A stretch of DNA of 64,000 nt, from the NCBI GenBank assembly GCA_039566865.1, contig CM076943.1, positions 34,480,663 to 34,544,662 of the forward strand. Reading direction: 5' to 3'. Below the pieces are notes generated by a model that saw only the letters and a list, made by a program, of their open reading frames with translations, was not told the origin of the DNA and searched no databases. This document shows positions 32,630 through 44,815 of this stretch, one piece after another. Numbering within the stretch: the first letter of the stretch is position 1; each line of letters begins with the position of its first letter. Source of the DNA: Aurelia coerulea (taxonomy: Eukaryota > Cnidaria > Scyphozoa > Semaeostomeae > Ulmaridae). The translations under genes and the position numbers were made by a program.

Positions 32630-32798
32630 ATATCTACGAAGCATATCCGACAGAGACTTCTCTCGCCTGATCCACGGCTATTTAGGGAGAAATAAACGCA
32701 TTCCATTGCCTGCATGTGCATACAATGCAATAAGGAGGAAATTTCCAGATGTGGTAGGAGATGCTAGAGGATATGTTCCAGAAGCGAATTCTTATTAA
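32630..32798 (+). pseudogene. P2X7 C-terminal-domain gene, exon 3
   Basis: After 'tttatcattgcag' the frame reads YLRSISDRDFSRLIHGYLG, then RIPLPACAYNAIRRKFP, and ends at TAA 32796-32798. LP.C....IR..FP is the end signature of the P2X7 C-terminal domain. This exon is undamaged. The whole predicted protein would be about 235 residues. Such free-standing domain genes are multi-copy in several aquatic invertebrates (family knowledge), often linked with mobile DNA. Confidence 0.7.
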
Positions 32799-32964
32799 AC
32801 ACAGCTATGCATTCCTAGAAAGAAGAATTGTTAATTTTCTATATTCTTGCAATTCATACTTCAGGTTGTTGTAGTTTGTGCATTTTTCTTTGTCTTTCTT
32901 TTGGATACAAGTATCAAATGGGCTAGATAGGTCTATCAACTTACAACTTTATCTTTCTTTTCAA

Positions 32965-33180
32965 TTACAGTGATATCACATCTGTTATGCTCTAACGGCT
33001 TATTAGTCTGTAAGGGAAGTCCCATAAAATCTTGCAATCTTCTGCCTCAAGTACTTGTTCAGGCTGATGAATGTACCATTTCTCAGCCTTTTCAGACCCC
33101 ATTTTCCACACAGCTTCCAGTGAACTGCTTTGGCCACATTGTCATGCCTCAAATTCTGATGTATGGTTTGTAATCAATCC
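32965..33180 (-). pseudogene. Degenerate fragment of a retroelement-associated C-terminal region
   Basis: In three minus frames one reads VHWKLCGKWGLK, AEKWYIHQPEQVLEAEDC then KILWDFP, and LEHNRCDI. This order (HW.LC...G, WY.H.PE.V, ILWDF, HNR.DI) is a pattern I recall next to the PD-(D/E)XK-like C-terminus of some animal retroelements. Several frameshifts break it. The family name is uncertain. Confidence 0.4.
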
Positions 33181-33490
33181 TACAGATTTTGAAGCCTCCT
33201 TTCAACCTGAAAGATTGTAAGGTTAAATAAATAGGTTGAATGTAAGAATAATGTAGAACTGAAAATTTCATAAATGTTGACTTCACCTGTGAGAAAAATA
33301 TCCTTGTCAACTATGAAATATAGCTTTCCATTTTGAATTTATTTTTGGTGATTCTAGCCAAACTCACCCAAGTTTTGTGAAAAATCTGCCAACAAATCAC
33401 CCTTATTTAGAGAATTTTTGGCCCAAAACCCAGCCATATAGGTGGCACAAGCCCATGCCTTCATCTCACAGTACATCTGAAAACTGTATA

Positions 33491-33845
33491 TACACATTTT
33501 TTATAAGAAACTACGAATTTGGGCCCCAGTAATGACAGTTTCTTAGAATTATGATATTTTCAGTACTCAGAGTTTCTTACAAGTTTCCTAGAGGTTCCAT
33601 AACAATCTTCAGGTTCACTACCTGTGCCCTTGTGAACATTTCAAAACAGCACATTTCAATACTGTCCACTGTTTATAAGTAATATGATACAAGGACCAAG
33701 TGAAATAAAGCAAAAATATGTCAAAGATTTCCTTTATCAAAATAAATGGTTTCTTATTTCGCATTTTCCCAGTACTGGGGTTTCTTAATTTTTTTGGCGA
33801 TTTGAGGGTTGAGTTTCTCAAGGCAATCGTATAAAAAATACGTGT
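33491..33845. mobile_element. TTATAAGAAAC family, copy 3 (uninterrupted)
   Basis: Ends cacattttttataagaaac and, inverted, gtataaaaaatacgtgt. It matches 27389-27710 plus 28352-28412 and shows the intact target of the Mutator-like insert. Confidence 0.75.
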
Positions 33846-35112
33846 TTTGAATTTGAACCAAGCTATAAGTAGGCATAGGGGGGAGACAGAAATTTACATC
33901 CAGATTTAGGAAGGAAGTGTAAGCAACTTTCCCATTTACCCAACGACGTTTTCATTGTATCATAGTCCCTGGTCGTGGACTAACAGATTTTGGTTTGAAA
34001 CTGATGCCGATAGTTTTTTGATCAGATCGCTGCAAATCCTTCACAACCAAATAAACAAAACTTTGAATTCCATAAATACATGGTAATTCGAAACTAAAAC
34101 AATCAGAAATCTATAAATTCGATAAAAACGACGATTTGGGTTTCAGTGAATGAAAAAGTAATGGCTGCATCCAAAGTAATGGACCTAACGACAACGTACC
34201 TTTCTCCGTGTTTGTTCAGATATTTCATCGACGTTCTTCTTTTCCAATATTGTCGGAAATGGAACCACATCATTGTGGTCACAAATTAGTCTTGGGGCAG
34301 TACCTGGCACAAACACTTTCCGAACTAAACTCTCCGGCGAAAATTGTTTAGAGCAGACTGCCGTTATCTTTTAAAAGCTGCCATGGGTCTGCTTGTTTCG
34401 AATTTATGAAATGAATCAACCCGTCTTTGCTTTGAGGCGATCGTCGTTGAAAAACGGAATTTTGTGAAGTGCTATCCAGCTTCCTCGTCGGGATTGTTGC
34501 TACAAGTTGGTAAAATGGATCGTAAAGGCATTTCGATTTCAGTGTTTCGTCCGTGTGTCTTGAATGTTTTCACACAAAGCATGCGAGTGAATAGAGACTA
34601 CAAGGACGTAACCACTGTAAGTTCCTTTCCTACTATGACGTCAACGCCCACTCGACCGACGCTTCTCGCTATCAATTCGCTGCGCGGTCGTGAATCAAAA
34701 GATATGACGTAATTGTTCAGATTTCGCAACTTTGATGCGTCATAAAAAATTAACGGCTTAGTTTATCCAAAAAAAAATTTCGTTCTCTAAACGTCCGTAT
34801 CAAATACCAGACCTGGTTGTAAGTTATTTTAGTGGCGCGCGGTAAATCACGCGCCTTGCTTAGTGAGGCGCGTGATTCTGAGCAACAAACATATCGCTCT
34901 GTAAAGAGGGATTTTTCAGGTTGAGGACGAAGAAACGAGTTTTGGAGGTGTTGCAAAGAACAGCGGCATTGAGTTGAAGTAACAAAATCGACATTGTGGT
35001 TTGAACGGTAACAGGAATAAAAATATCATGTTTTCCTCTGTGCTACGTTCTTTGTTAGACACTCAAATTTAGGCCGTTTGGTGATGAGTGCTTTTCAATC
35101 CAGTTACTCCAT
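33846..35112. other. No gene assigned; strong hairpin at 34845-34877
   Basis: An 82-residue + frame at 34464-34712 has no recognisable domain. 34845-34877 is a perfect 12-bp stem (aatcacgcgcct / aggcgcgtgatt) with a 9-base loop, and related gcgcgtg words recur near 35672-35715, which may mark the ends of a decayed element. Confidence 0.4.
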
Positions 35113-35121
35113 AGCGCTACC

Positions 35122-35280
35122 CAGGGCCGTAGGAAGAAGCTTCGGATTGGGGGGGGCAATTGTTCTTAAAACAATAGAGAACAATACATCTAATTAATTC
35201 GTGTGACGTAGCACCATTGTTTTCAAAATTATTGGGGGGGGTTTGAGCCCCACCTGCCCCCCCCCGCTTCCTATGGGCCT
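35122..35280. mobile_element. Short MITE with 8-9 bp duplication, 159 bp
   Basis: Ends agggccgtaggaag and, inverted, cttcctatgggcct, with G- and C-tracts just inside. AGCGCTACC flanks it (35113-35121 and 35281-35289). The length fits hAT-like or a related group. Confidence 0.75.
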
Positions 35281-35829
35281 AGCGCTACCACAGTCCTGAA
35301 ATAAGAGCAACAAAATACCTTCCATACTTCCACATCAAATCATCTTCACATGGAACTTATGATCAACGCTGGAAAGCAAATATTCAGTCCAGGACATATT
35401 TCCTCCAAAAGCAACTTTCGTGGTTGTATTTTATTCTTGCTGTGTAAATTTGATCTTCCTGTTTAACCTTGCCCCAAGCATGATATTGTGTCATTATCAC
35501 ATACCGGAAATAGCAAGGATTGAGAGCAAGTATAATTGGCAGCACTTAAGGATTAAGTATTAATATCGTATTTCATTCAGATAACAAATTAATTTATTGA
35601 TTTCCCTTTCACAACAAGATACCAGTTTCCAAGAATATCCAATACTCTTCCTTCAACGATAAAAGCCGAGGTGCGTGATTTTAAGACAAAGCCTTTTTTG
35701 GCGCGTGAAAGATCACGCTTCTCGAGGTCTGAAATACTATCGAAAGAAGTTAAAAAATTTTTCTGTACAGAGGCACTTTAAGTGTCAACCACCTGCCTAA
35801 AGTCTTCCAGGAAGCAAAATAAATGTTAA

Positions 35830-38800
35830 AGTGCCACTAAACCTTTTGGGGAGTTTTTCTTATTCGGCAGAACTCGTCGAGCTGGTTTTAAATCCAAAAA
35901 GATTTTTCAGATGCGATGAGTAGTTTTTTTTCTACGAGTTCTCAAAGTTCGGATTTTGACCATATTTTGCAATCAATTTTGGTCCACGACCGGGCAATCT
36001 ACGATCGTTAAGAGATCTCGGGCGAGGCGCCTGTGATGTCATACCGGGAATGACGCAATCGCATTCACGATGGCATGAACAGAAACACACTGCAAAACTG
36101 AGTGTGATTCTTGGATGGCACTGGAGAAAGAAAATCGGAAGAAAATGTCTATGAGCAGTCAACTGCAGTAACTTGCCTGACAAGGAAGTGGAAATAATAC
36201 TTCGACGTATTCTTTTTCATAACGATAAACTGTTGGAGGCAAAGAGAAGGCAGAAGAACTACAATTTCACGAACTGAACTGAGGTTGAAAGATCGACTAG
36301 GCTAGGTAGTCTAGGCCTAAGCAAGGCGAAAGGGGAACCAACTCAGCAATACTGCACATGCTCCTCTCTTTTTACGCTGGACAGTTACCAAAGAAGGATA
36401 TTTATCCCTGAAAACATTTGGCCACAGATGAATACGGGGTAGCAGCTTCTTTCTCATTTATCGTGGCAACGAAGGATGGAGATATCGTTTCATTTCAAGT
36501 AGGGAGCTTCGAGAACGGTAGGCATATTTAGCTCATATTTAGCTCATATTTATTATTACTATTCATAGGCCATTTACTTTTCTTCGTAGAGGCACAGGTA
36601 TTTTGATTAAAAGCTCAAAGTTTTGTTGTTGATAACAAGCAAACTTTGCTTCCTTCGAATAAGGCATTTCTTGGCACAAGGCCAACGACAAGCGGTGCGA
36701 TTTTCCACATTATCGACCGTGTAGATACTTCGCTTTGGAAAGACGCGTCAAGAGGGACAAATGCCATCCAAGGCTTGGGGTTGGATTTCAATGATGCCGA
36801 TTGACTTAATTCGACCACAGAGTGTTTCAATTGTGCATCTTTCTCGCTTGTGATGCTCATAAATGCTTGTTATTTATTATGAGAAAACCTTCTTTTAAAT
36901 TTAGACCTTCTGACACAACTTCACTTATTCTTGTTGTATTTCTTATGACATTTTGAAATTTATTACTTGCACTGCTGCACTGTGAAATTCTGAATGAAAG
37001 TATGAAAGTAGTTTTATTTGTAACGTAAGAAACTCTGTTTGCCTTAAAAATGGGTTTCCTTTTCATAACAAAACTGAAACAAAAGTATCTAACAAGGTGA
37101 TTTGAGTTGTGTTACAAGATGATATCTTTGTTGTAGATCCATCAGTCAAATACAAGGAGACACAGACCAGTATGTGTTTGGAGGCATATAAAAGAGAAGA
37201 CATACAGAATTGCAAGAAATGACATTGTATCTCTAGACCATATCATACATTGCATGTCAAAGGAGGATAAGGTTGTGGTAACGCACATTGCTGAAGGGAT
37301 TTAAGACACTTATACAGTAGCAAACTCTTATTTTCACAAAGTTTTTGCTAAAATCATGGTATCATGTTGTACTATGTAAGAAAATTAGGCCAGGATAAAC
37401 ATTTAGAGTTCAAGAATTGTACTAGTTGTTTCTATGGTTGCCATTCTCGACAAATTTGGATTTCCAGGTTTATTTGTAATTCTATGCAGAATTTCTTGAA
37501 TTCTTGGCCATCCTGATAGCCCCTTAAAAATGAGTTTGGATAAAAACTGTAAACATTCTTCTTTCAAACCTGGCATTTTATGTGAAAATTTTATGTTTGT
37601 TGATAGATCTTGCAGGTTTGTCTGTCAAACTTTATACATTATGGGCAATCATGTTAGCTGAAAGGTTGGCAGAGAGTTCTTTCTCAAGTTCATAACAACA
37701 AATCATACCATGAGGTTTTCTTTTCATGCCAGGAAATTCTTTTCTAGGGGCTTTCTAGCAACGAATTGTACCATATACCATAAAAATACACAACAGCTAA
37801 TCTATTTTCAAAAGTTCCTTTGGGAATCAATATTGGATTTATTGTGTCATCTTTGCACAAAAATAGTTCTCTTCCACAATCAAGAAAGTTCTCTTTGAAG
37901 GTTCTTTCTACCAGCAATCAGGGAAGTGAACATAGACATATTTCAATTGCACTGATAGATGATTGATTGGGACATCTCTTGGAAATTCCTTTGATGTGCA
38001 AGGTCTTGAAAGAAAACAGGACACTCTTCTTGGATGTTCACCTGCAAAAATTAAAATATTCCAATTTACAAGAGCATAAGTTAAATTACATCTAATTAGC
38101 ATACAGCCCTCCATTTCTGTGCAGCATCAACACTTTGGCACTCCCAAGCTATCCAACAAACATTTTCCCACATTTGCCACAATATATCGAATAAAGCGTG
38201 TTTAGATTATAGCTTATGAAGGATTTTCTGTAAATAAATGATTTAATAACTGTGGCAAACTTTGTATGAAATTCTAGCATCAGTTGATCACCCTAGCTGC
38301 AAGGTTTCCCAAATGAAAGAGCATAGGCCAATAACAAAAATTAGTTCAGTTCACATGATTTCATAACCAACATCTCTGTCTGCCAGACCAAAAATTGGCA
38401 ACAAATTGATATGAAAGGGAAAGAAAGGCGTGCTCTCCCAGGGCATGCCTGGATATGAAACTGTAATTTCTGGCTTCCTGAAACATTCTGGACAAAGTAA
38501 ACAGACTGGCTATCTGTCAGCACAGGTAAAGGGGAAAAATTAGTACAAAAGTAACAAGTAATTTTGTCTAGATTAGAATAGGCCAACCACACCAAGGTTT
38601 GTGATACAAACAGTTCTAGTTTCCACTCAAAACAACAGGAAATGTGTGGTTGGCCTACTCCAATCTAGAAAAAATTTGGGAGCTTACCTGTGCTGTCTGG
38701 TAATTCAATAATGAATAAATGTTGACCCTGGTATCATTCATCTTTGGCTTTTCATACCAAACCTCCCTGTTCTAATATTTCTGTAAATGCTGTAATTACT

Positions 38801-39520
38801 TTTGGAAAGTCCCATCCCTCGGCAGGTAGTATATTTTTCGCTACTGATATGGGCTCATTGTGGCCTAATGCACACAAGCCCAGGGCCGACATTGATGTTT
38901 GTTATGATTGTAAATCTAATCGATTTATGCTAAAATTACACTACAGACAGCTGATATCGAAGGAAATATTGCTTACCATAATTCTGATGAAATAATTCGT
39001 CGAAAATGGCAATAATGCAGTCTCTCATTTTGGCAAGTTTGTTCGCTGTTCAATCGATATATTTCAGGATTGTCATCATCGCTGTCTTCTTGGGTCTAAC
39101 AGCCGTTGGTGCTGCTCTGGCACTCTCAACTTCTTCGAATTCTGTATCGTAAGCATCATTGGAAATCTAAGAGAATACTAGCTTTCTGAAGAGCCAGCAT
39201 CGTTCATGGATGCCAATATAAAAGAACAAATACAGCGCACAATTCCTCTTTCATTTCCTTCTTCTGTCACTGAACTGCTCTGAACTGACCAAACTCATTG
39301 TGTGAACAGTTGAACAATGAAAGCGAGATTCCCGGTATGACGTCGAATGCTGACTAGTTCCCAGCACCCTAAAAACCCGGTCGTGTGCCACGAGTGGGTG
39401 TTGTAAAACCCCCCATAGCGGCGAACCCCTGTCGCAAAATAAAAAAAGAATGATTGTGCGAAGATGCTCGATGATTGATCTTTCAAATAAGCCAAACTCT
39501 CCAAAAGGTTTAGTGGCACT
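35830..39520. mobile_element. TTAA element, full-length copy in intron 2, 3691 bp
   Basis: Ends AGTGCCACTAAACCTTTTGG and CCAAAAGGTTTAGTGGCACT are perfect 20-bp inverted repeats, flanked by TTAA (35826-35829 and 39521-39524). The left 1.9 kb matches the intron 1 copy; the right part contains a CACAGGTAA MITE. On the minus strand near 39020-39115 a short open stretch (DAYDTEFEEVESARAA) might be a coding relic. No intact transposase. Confidence 0.88.
38521..38692. mobile_element. CACAGGTAA-ended MITE, copy 2, nested
   Basis: Ends cacaggtaaaggggaaaaat and, inverted, agcttacctgtg; flanks are ctgtcag (38514-38520) and ctgtctg (38693-38699). It lies within the 3.7-kb TTAA element, so it is younger. 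Confidence 0.65.
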
Positions 39521-39644
39521 TTAACGTGATAAAAGTGAAATCAAGGATATTCTTACCTTGGAATGGTTTCTTTCCATTTTCCCTTTGTGTTTATCCTTCT
39601 TGCCTTCCTCACGGAAAACTTTTGTCATAGCGATAAAGTTTGTT

Positions 39645-39985
39645 GAATCCTAATTTGAAAACGCTGAAATATTGTTATCTTTGGCCCCAGATATCTATCC
39701 GTTTCTCATTTTGTTTTGGCCTACTCCTCCGGCTACGCTCCCAGAATCTTGTGCAGTGTTGTCCAGAGGTTTTTGCTAATTTATCAAAGAAACCAACAAA
39801 ATAACGTTTCATTTTACTTATGAATGAAAAGCAAACGAATTGACAATTATTTTCCGGCCAAAACACCCGGTAGAGAAACCCTTAAATGCTGATGCTTTTG
39901 TTATGCAAATTTTGTTGGTTGGGCTAAAAGACACTTTTGGGCGCCATTTTGGGGAAGGTGGTGCAATACTTATGTGAGGTAAGTG
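39645..39985 (-). repeat. Right arm of the long-range inverted repeat
   Basis: Reverse-oriented partner of 29231-29577. No gene. Confidence 0.8.
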
Positions 39986-40975
39986 TATTTCTTTTACTTA
40001 AGGTAACTGCGTTCCGCTCTAGTGCACAGCTAGAAGCCGTTTCGCAAAACCACTCTCCTCAGAAAACAGTTAATTTCTCCAATATTATTCGGCCTATCGA
40101 AAAGCGGTAAAAAGGATGTTGTTCTGTATAATCTGGGCAATCGAAAGATGTATAAATCGCAATGTTTCCGTCAACCCTGGCTTCGCAAATCCTAGTTCAA
40201 ATCTTTTTACTAATTTCAGAATTTTTTTCCCTTCCGTCTTTAGCTAGGTAGTTGATCTACAATTTTGCCAGGTCTCATTGAAAAAGCTAGGCTAGATTTC
40301 CTGCAATCGAATTTCATATTTCTGTTTACTTTTCGACAGCGAAATGGAGAAACCTTGGTCAACAGATTACCATGCTATGAAGCATGCTTGCTAAAGTTCA
40401 GGCTTGAAGTAACTTTAAAAAATGTTTCCATCGGCAAACAAATGAACGTCATCTTTTGGGAATACCATACGCAAGTCTCAAAAGACATCCTTAGTGCGCT
40501 TGTAAAAGTATCATTTGCATCTATTGATTAGAAATTACTGATTTTTACCAGCAACTTCACAAAACCATGCCATGGGTGTCTTTTGAGACTTTCGTAAGCA
40601 TTCACAAATTATCAATTTCTTTTAGAGTCCACAATGATCAAGAACTAAATTTTTTGCAAAAACATTCTACGCACAGTGATCCGGAACAAAAGAAAGTTTG
40701 GAATGAATACCAAAATATGAAGTTTCAAAATATGAATTTATTTCATGCCCATACCATCAAGTACAGTTTGAATGTTTATGAAACACAAATATTTTTGAAA
40801 TTGGACAACGGATAGCCAAGGATATGATTTTAGAAGTTTGGCCTAATTGTTTGATTTGTTTACATAAGCACTTCCGAAATAACGCTGCCTGGACTGAATT
40901 TTCAAAGCATTATTTCTCTGCTCAGAAAGGGTCCCACAATTTTCGTTTTGATTTTATTTCAAACCTCTGGTCATG
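39986..40975. other. Unassigned intron 2 DNA
   Basis: Open frames of 82-88 residues (40265-40531, 40567-40815) show no domains, and their composition resembles the surroundings. Nothing else seen. Confidence 0.5.
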
Positions 40976-41735
40976 TACTTTCAAGTACTTGCAACAATGA
41001 TTGGAAATATTTATATGTTGGTTCGTTTTTATGTAATTCATAATGGCGGAAATTTGCAAAATTTAAATCTTTGAAAATTATTTTTAAAATTCAACAGTTG
41101 AAATGTAAAAATTAGGGCAAAATGTATTTGCCAAAAAAATGAAAAAATTAAAGGCACTGTTCTTGCAGGCTTCTATCAAAGGGTTTGTTCTAAATCGTAC
41201 TCAAAAAAGAATTATGGTAATTCTTATTTTTGTGGTGCAACGGAGATTTTCCAGATTTTTTCAATGCTTTCTGCAACAAAATAAATCAAGGCCTGCTAAA
41301 GCCTTCAAAACTGACTTAACTCCGTCTCTTTGACATAGAGTCATGAAATTTAACCCTCCGTAAGCTTTGCTTTTTATTGTTATACATAAAATCACTGTTT
41401 TCGAGCATTTTTATTTGTCACATTTATTTTTATTTTTGTTGCAGGAAACTTTGAAAAAATTTCAAACATCTCCGTTGCACCACAAAAATATGAATGACTA
41501 TAATTCTTTATGATTTAGAACAAACCCTTTGATAGAAGCTTGCACGAATAGTGGCTTTAATTTGATATTTTTTTGGTAAATACATTTTGCCCTAATTTTT
41601 ACATTTCAACTGTTGAATTTTGAAAATAATTTCTAAAGATTTGAATTTTGCAAATTTCCACCATTATGAATTAGATAAAAATGAACCAAAATATAAATAT
41701 TTCCAATCATTGTTGCAATTACTTGAAAGTAACAT
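40976..41735. repeat. Large foldback, arms of about 270 bp
   Basis: From 'gtactttcaagtacttgc' to 'ggtgcaacggag' (40976-41245) the sequence is repeated inverted at about 41463-41735, beginning 'ctccgttgcaccacaaa'. Arms differ by scattered substitutions and small indels. The loop of about 215 bp is AT-rich. Confidence 0.8.
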
Positions 41736-41739
41736 CTGA

Positions 41740-42421
41740 AATGTTGATATTTTGTTTTAGTGTCTCAAAAATAATACATTTGCTGTAAAGACTGAAATTT
41801 GAAAGTAAACATAAAAGATTTTATGATTTTGATCCTATTATGGCATCAAAGGCATCGATGCATGCCGGAAATTGATGCTTCCTGGAATTTTTTAGCTTTG
41901 GAAAATTTTTTTTCGGATTCAGCACCTCAAATATAGCATTTACGCTCTCTAAAGAACGCTACAAAGTAAACATAGAAGATCTTTATGATTTTGACACTAT
42001 TATGGCAGCAAAGGCATCAAAATATGCCGGAAATTGATGTTTCCTGGAACTTTTTTTGCTCTGCAACATCGATTTTCGGATTCAGCACCTCAAATATAGT
42101 ATTCTCTCTGTGCAACCTGCATGTTAAAAGAAAATGCAAGGTTTTGTGATTTGATACTATTGTAGCATCAAAGGCATCGCTGCATACCAGAAATTGATGC
42201 TTCCTGGAATTTTTTGGCTCTGGAACATCAATATTCAGATTCAGCACCTCAAATATAGCATTTATGCTCTTAAAGCTGCATCGTTTTATAAACGTAGCAA
42301 ATTGTGTGATATTAACACCATTATAGCATCCAAAGGCATCAATGCATGCCGGAAATTGATGCTTACTGAAATTTCTTGGCTCTGGAACATTGTTTTTTGG
42401 ATTCAGCACCTCAAATATAGT
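41740..42421 (+). repeat. Tandem repeat of 157-172 bp, four copies
   Basis: 'cagcacctcaaatatag' recurs at about 41920, 42085, 42242 and 42414, each preceded by 'ggaaattgatg(c/t)tt' and 'ttggctctg' words. Similarity between copies is moderate. Open frames here (42017-42496 minus) come from the repeat. Confidence 0.8.
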
Positions 42422-42944
42422 AAATACAGGGTGTCTCAGAAATATTGTTCGACATTTGATTAAATGTTGCAAAATAACGATAAAAGGTAGAGGCACCTGA
42501 TTTCAAAAAAATTTAAACGACATTCTTTATCATTCAACTGCGCTATTCATTTTCATCAATAAAAATTTTCGCTTCACACCACCTTTAACTCACGAGCTTG
42601 AGTATCTTTCCTTTCAAAGAGATCGACTAACTGTTTCGGCAAAGATTTAGTATGAATTTGGAACATAAGGGAAGCAAGTTTTCTTTTATTGATGTAAACT
42701 AGCTGTTAACAAAGTTAAGTGAGTGCAGCTCAGAAGAGTAGAGACAATCGGCTGCCAATCTGTTGGGGGGGGGGAGGTACTCACTTCAATACCATTCACC
42801 AGCAGTTATGTGCCCCCAGAGGGGCGAATTGGTCAAGGGAAGTTTCGAGTTTGAGAACAATCCCACTGCTTGCATATTTCCAGACAGCTTATACCCATTT
42901 CACACCGACAAGTTAATTCTAATTGGTCAATGCAACAAATCTAA

Positions 42945-43211
42945 GAGGCCCTTTACATCAGAAATTTCAACCCATGTTGAGTTTCAACACGGGTTGAGTT
43001 AGTTTTAACAGCATTGCTTAGTTTGCCTCGTGTTTACATGGAATCTCAACACGGGTTGAGATTAGGTCACATGGTTGCAAACAATAGAAGAAGGAATGTG
43101 AGCCCATTCAAAAATTTGAATGACGCGATGAAGGCTTACACCGTCAACCGAGTTGAAACTCAACCCGTGTTCAACTCAACCCGGGTTGAAATTTCTCATG
43201 TAAAGGGCCTT
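42945..43211. mobile_element. Harbinger-like MITE, 267 bp
   Basis: Ends gaggccctttacatcagaaa and, inverted, tttctcatgtaaagggcctt; flanked by TAA (42942-42944 and 43212-43214). The inside carries several 'caacccgggttgag' palindromes. A TAA duplication fits PIF/Harbinger. Confidence 0.75.
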
Positions 43212-43656
43212 TAATGCGCTTGATTGGTTGAAATTTAACGTGGTTTCGACAAAGCATGAATGGGGGTATTAGCATGACTCAACATCCAGTGCAAGTTAAT
43301 ATGATATCACTCTCAGTTCAAACATTACATCTTACACTCAGACCATGCAGCAAAATTTTTGTTTACCTGCTCTGCATCTCACATGTTTATCGCCTGTTCA
43401 AAGGCTAGAGTGTTTATGCTTGGCTAAGTGGCTACATGTTCTGCTCTGATCTTAATTGTAGCCATGCAGCTACAACAGATTTGATTAGCTGACATTTGAT
43501 TAGTTGATAAGTTATTATTGTCTTTGATGGGGTAAAAAAACAATAAATGATTGTAGCCTACACATTGCGGATTCTAATAATGTTGTTTGATTATGCAAGT
43601 GCAATGAGGCATGCTGAAGTATCCTTGCATTCCTTTGCCAATCAAAACGATGGCGA
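43212..43656. other. Unassigned intron 2 DNA
   Basis: No domain-bearing ORF and no terminal repeats seen. Confidence 0.4.
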
Positions 43657-43956
43657 AACTGTCATTCAAGATTCGAGCATTGTTTAATTGCAATTACAAC
43701 CACCTGATTGAATTTGACATTGGTCATAATTGCTTTAATTTGATTGCCAAAATAACGCTGCAGATATAGATACCATTCGAATGACGCACTGCACTGCAGT
43801 TCTTGATCATGTTTTGCTTTGCCATCATTCATGGACTTGCTACAAGTCTCTCTCGCCGAAAAACGAGGGGAGGTAAAAATATTGAGAGTACATAGCTTCC
43901 ACTGCTTCCCTGAAACAAAATTGACTGCGCGGCGCGCGGGGCTGCGCTGCAATGAG

Positions 43957-44815
43957 TCAGCAAGCAACGTAAGAACCTGTTGTTGTAGTTGCTCTGTCAA
44001 ATCCATCTTTGTTGTTCCATCCAATCACAAGCACCAATGAGTCTACATATTGTCTGCGATTGTCTGCTTGTTCTTTTGTTTGGATCTGCCCATAGAATCT
44101 GCCACACATCGCCCAAATTTCAGATTCAAACTCGTCTAAATGGCTGCTAATCGCAGCAATTAATGGCTTCCATTGTACCATGTCAAGAACTTCATCTTCA
44201 TTCGCATTGTTTGGGATACCATGTATTAATTTAGCAGCTCTGATATGCAATGACTCAAGCTGATTCATTAATGACCCCCATATTGATTGATATACAGTAT
44301 GAGAGAGTGGATACAATCGCTTTGTGATAGATTTCCTGCAGGACTTTGCTTGGTAACCCTTTTAAACCTATGAGTTGTTTAAGCTTTGTGGCGTACAGTT
44401 TGCAAACTGCATCAACCTGTGGTCTCCAGCTTAGTTTGTTATCAATTATCACTCCTAAACGTTTTGACTGTTCTTTGAACTGTATAGTCGATTCACCAAA
44501 TTTTATTTCTCTCATTGGCCCTATGGAGGGGGTGCCAGAAACAAGCATAGCCTCAGTTTTACCTGCGTGTACTGTCAGTTTGTTTTTGCTGACACCAGTT
44601 GTAAAATCTACCAGTATTGAGTTTAGAGCGTCAACAATAGTGTCCACGTCTTTTCCGATATAGCAAATTGTCGTATCGTCAGCGAACGTATGGATATGGC
44701 CAGCTGTTTTTGTAGCCGGTAGGTCATTGACATACAATGTAAAGAGTCTAGGGCCAAGCAGCGACCCCTGGGGTACTCCCACTTCCAATGGTTGTGTGTT
44801 TGATTTCACTCCATC
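43957..44815 (-). mobile_element. LINE fragment with RT palm, frame-broken
   Basis: Reading leftward from 44809: VGVPQGSLLGPRLFTLYVND, the catalytic FADDTT, KTEAMLV, LGVIIDNKLSW, then IYHKAIVSTLSYC. The frame then breaks and resumes as SIWGSLMNQLESLHIRAAKL to the stop at 43957. The break coincides with a tandem tcaatcaa (near 44290 on the minus strand), so a 4-bp duplication explains it. The 5' half of ORF2 is absent. The phrases KTEAMLV and RAAK(L/F)IH also occur in the LINE at 53317-55443, so they are relatives. Confidence 0.85.

Noticed and set aside
42017..42496. 159-residue minus frame with repeated FEVLNPK phrases
   Set aside because: Product of the 157-172 bp tandem repeat, with irregular unit length and no domain.
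42425..42520. Second mariner-like MITE starting cagggtgtctcagaaa
   Set aside because: Only the left end was recognised; no inverted partner with TA found nearby.
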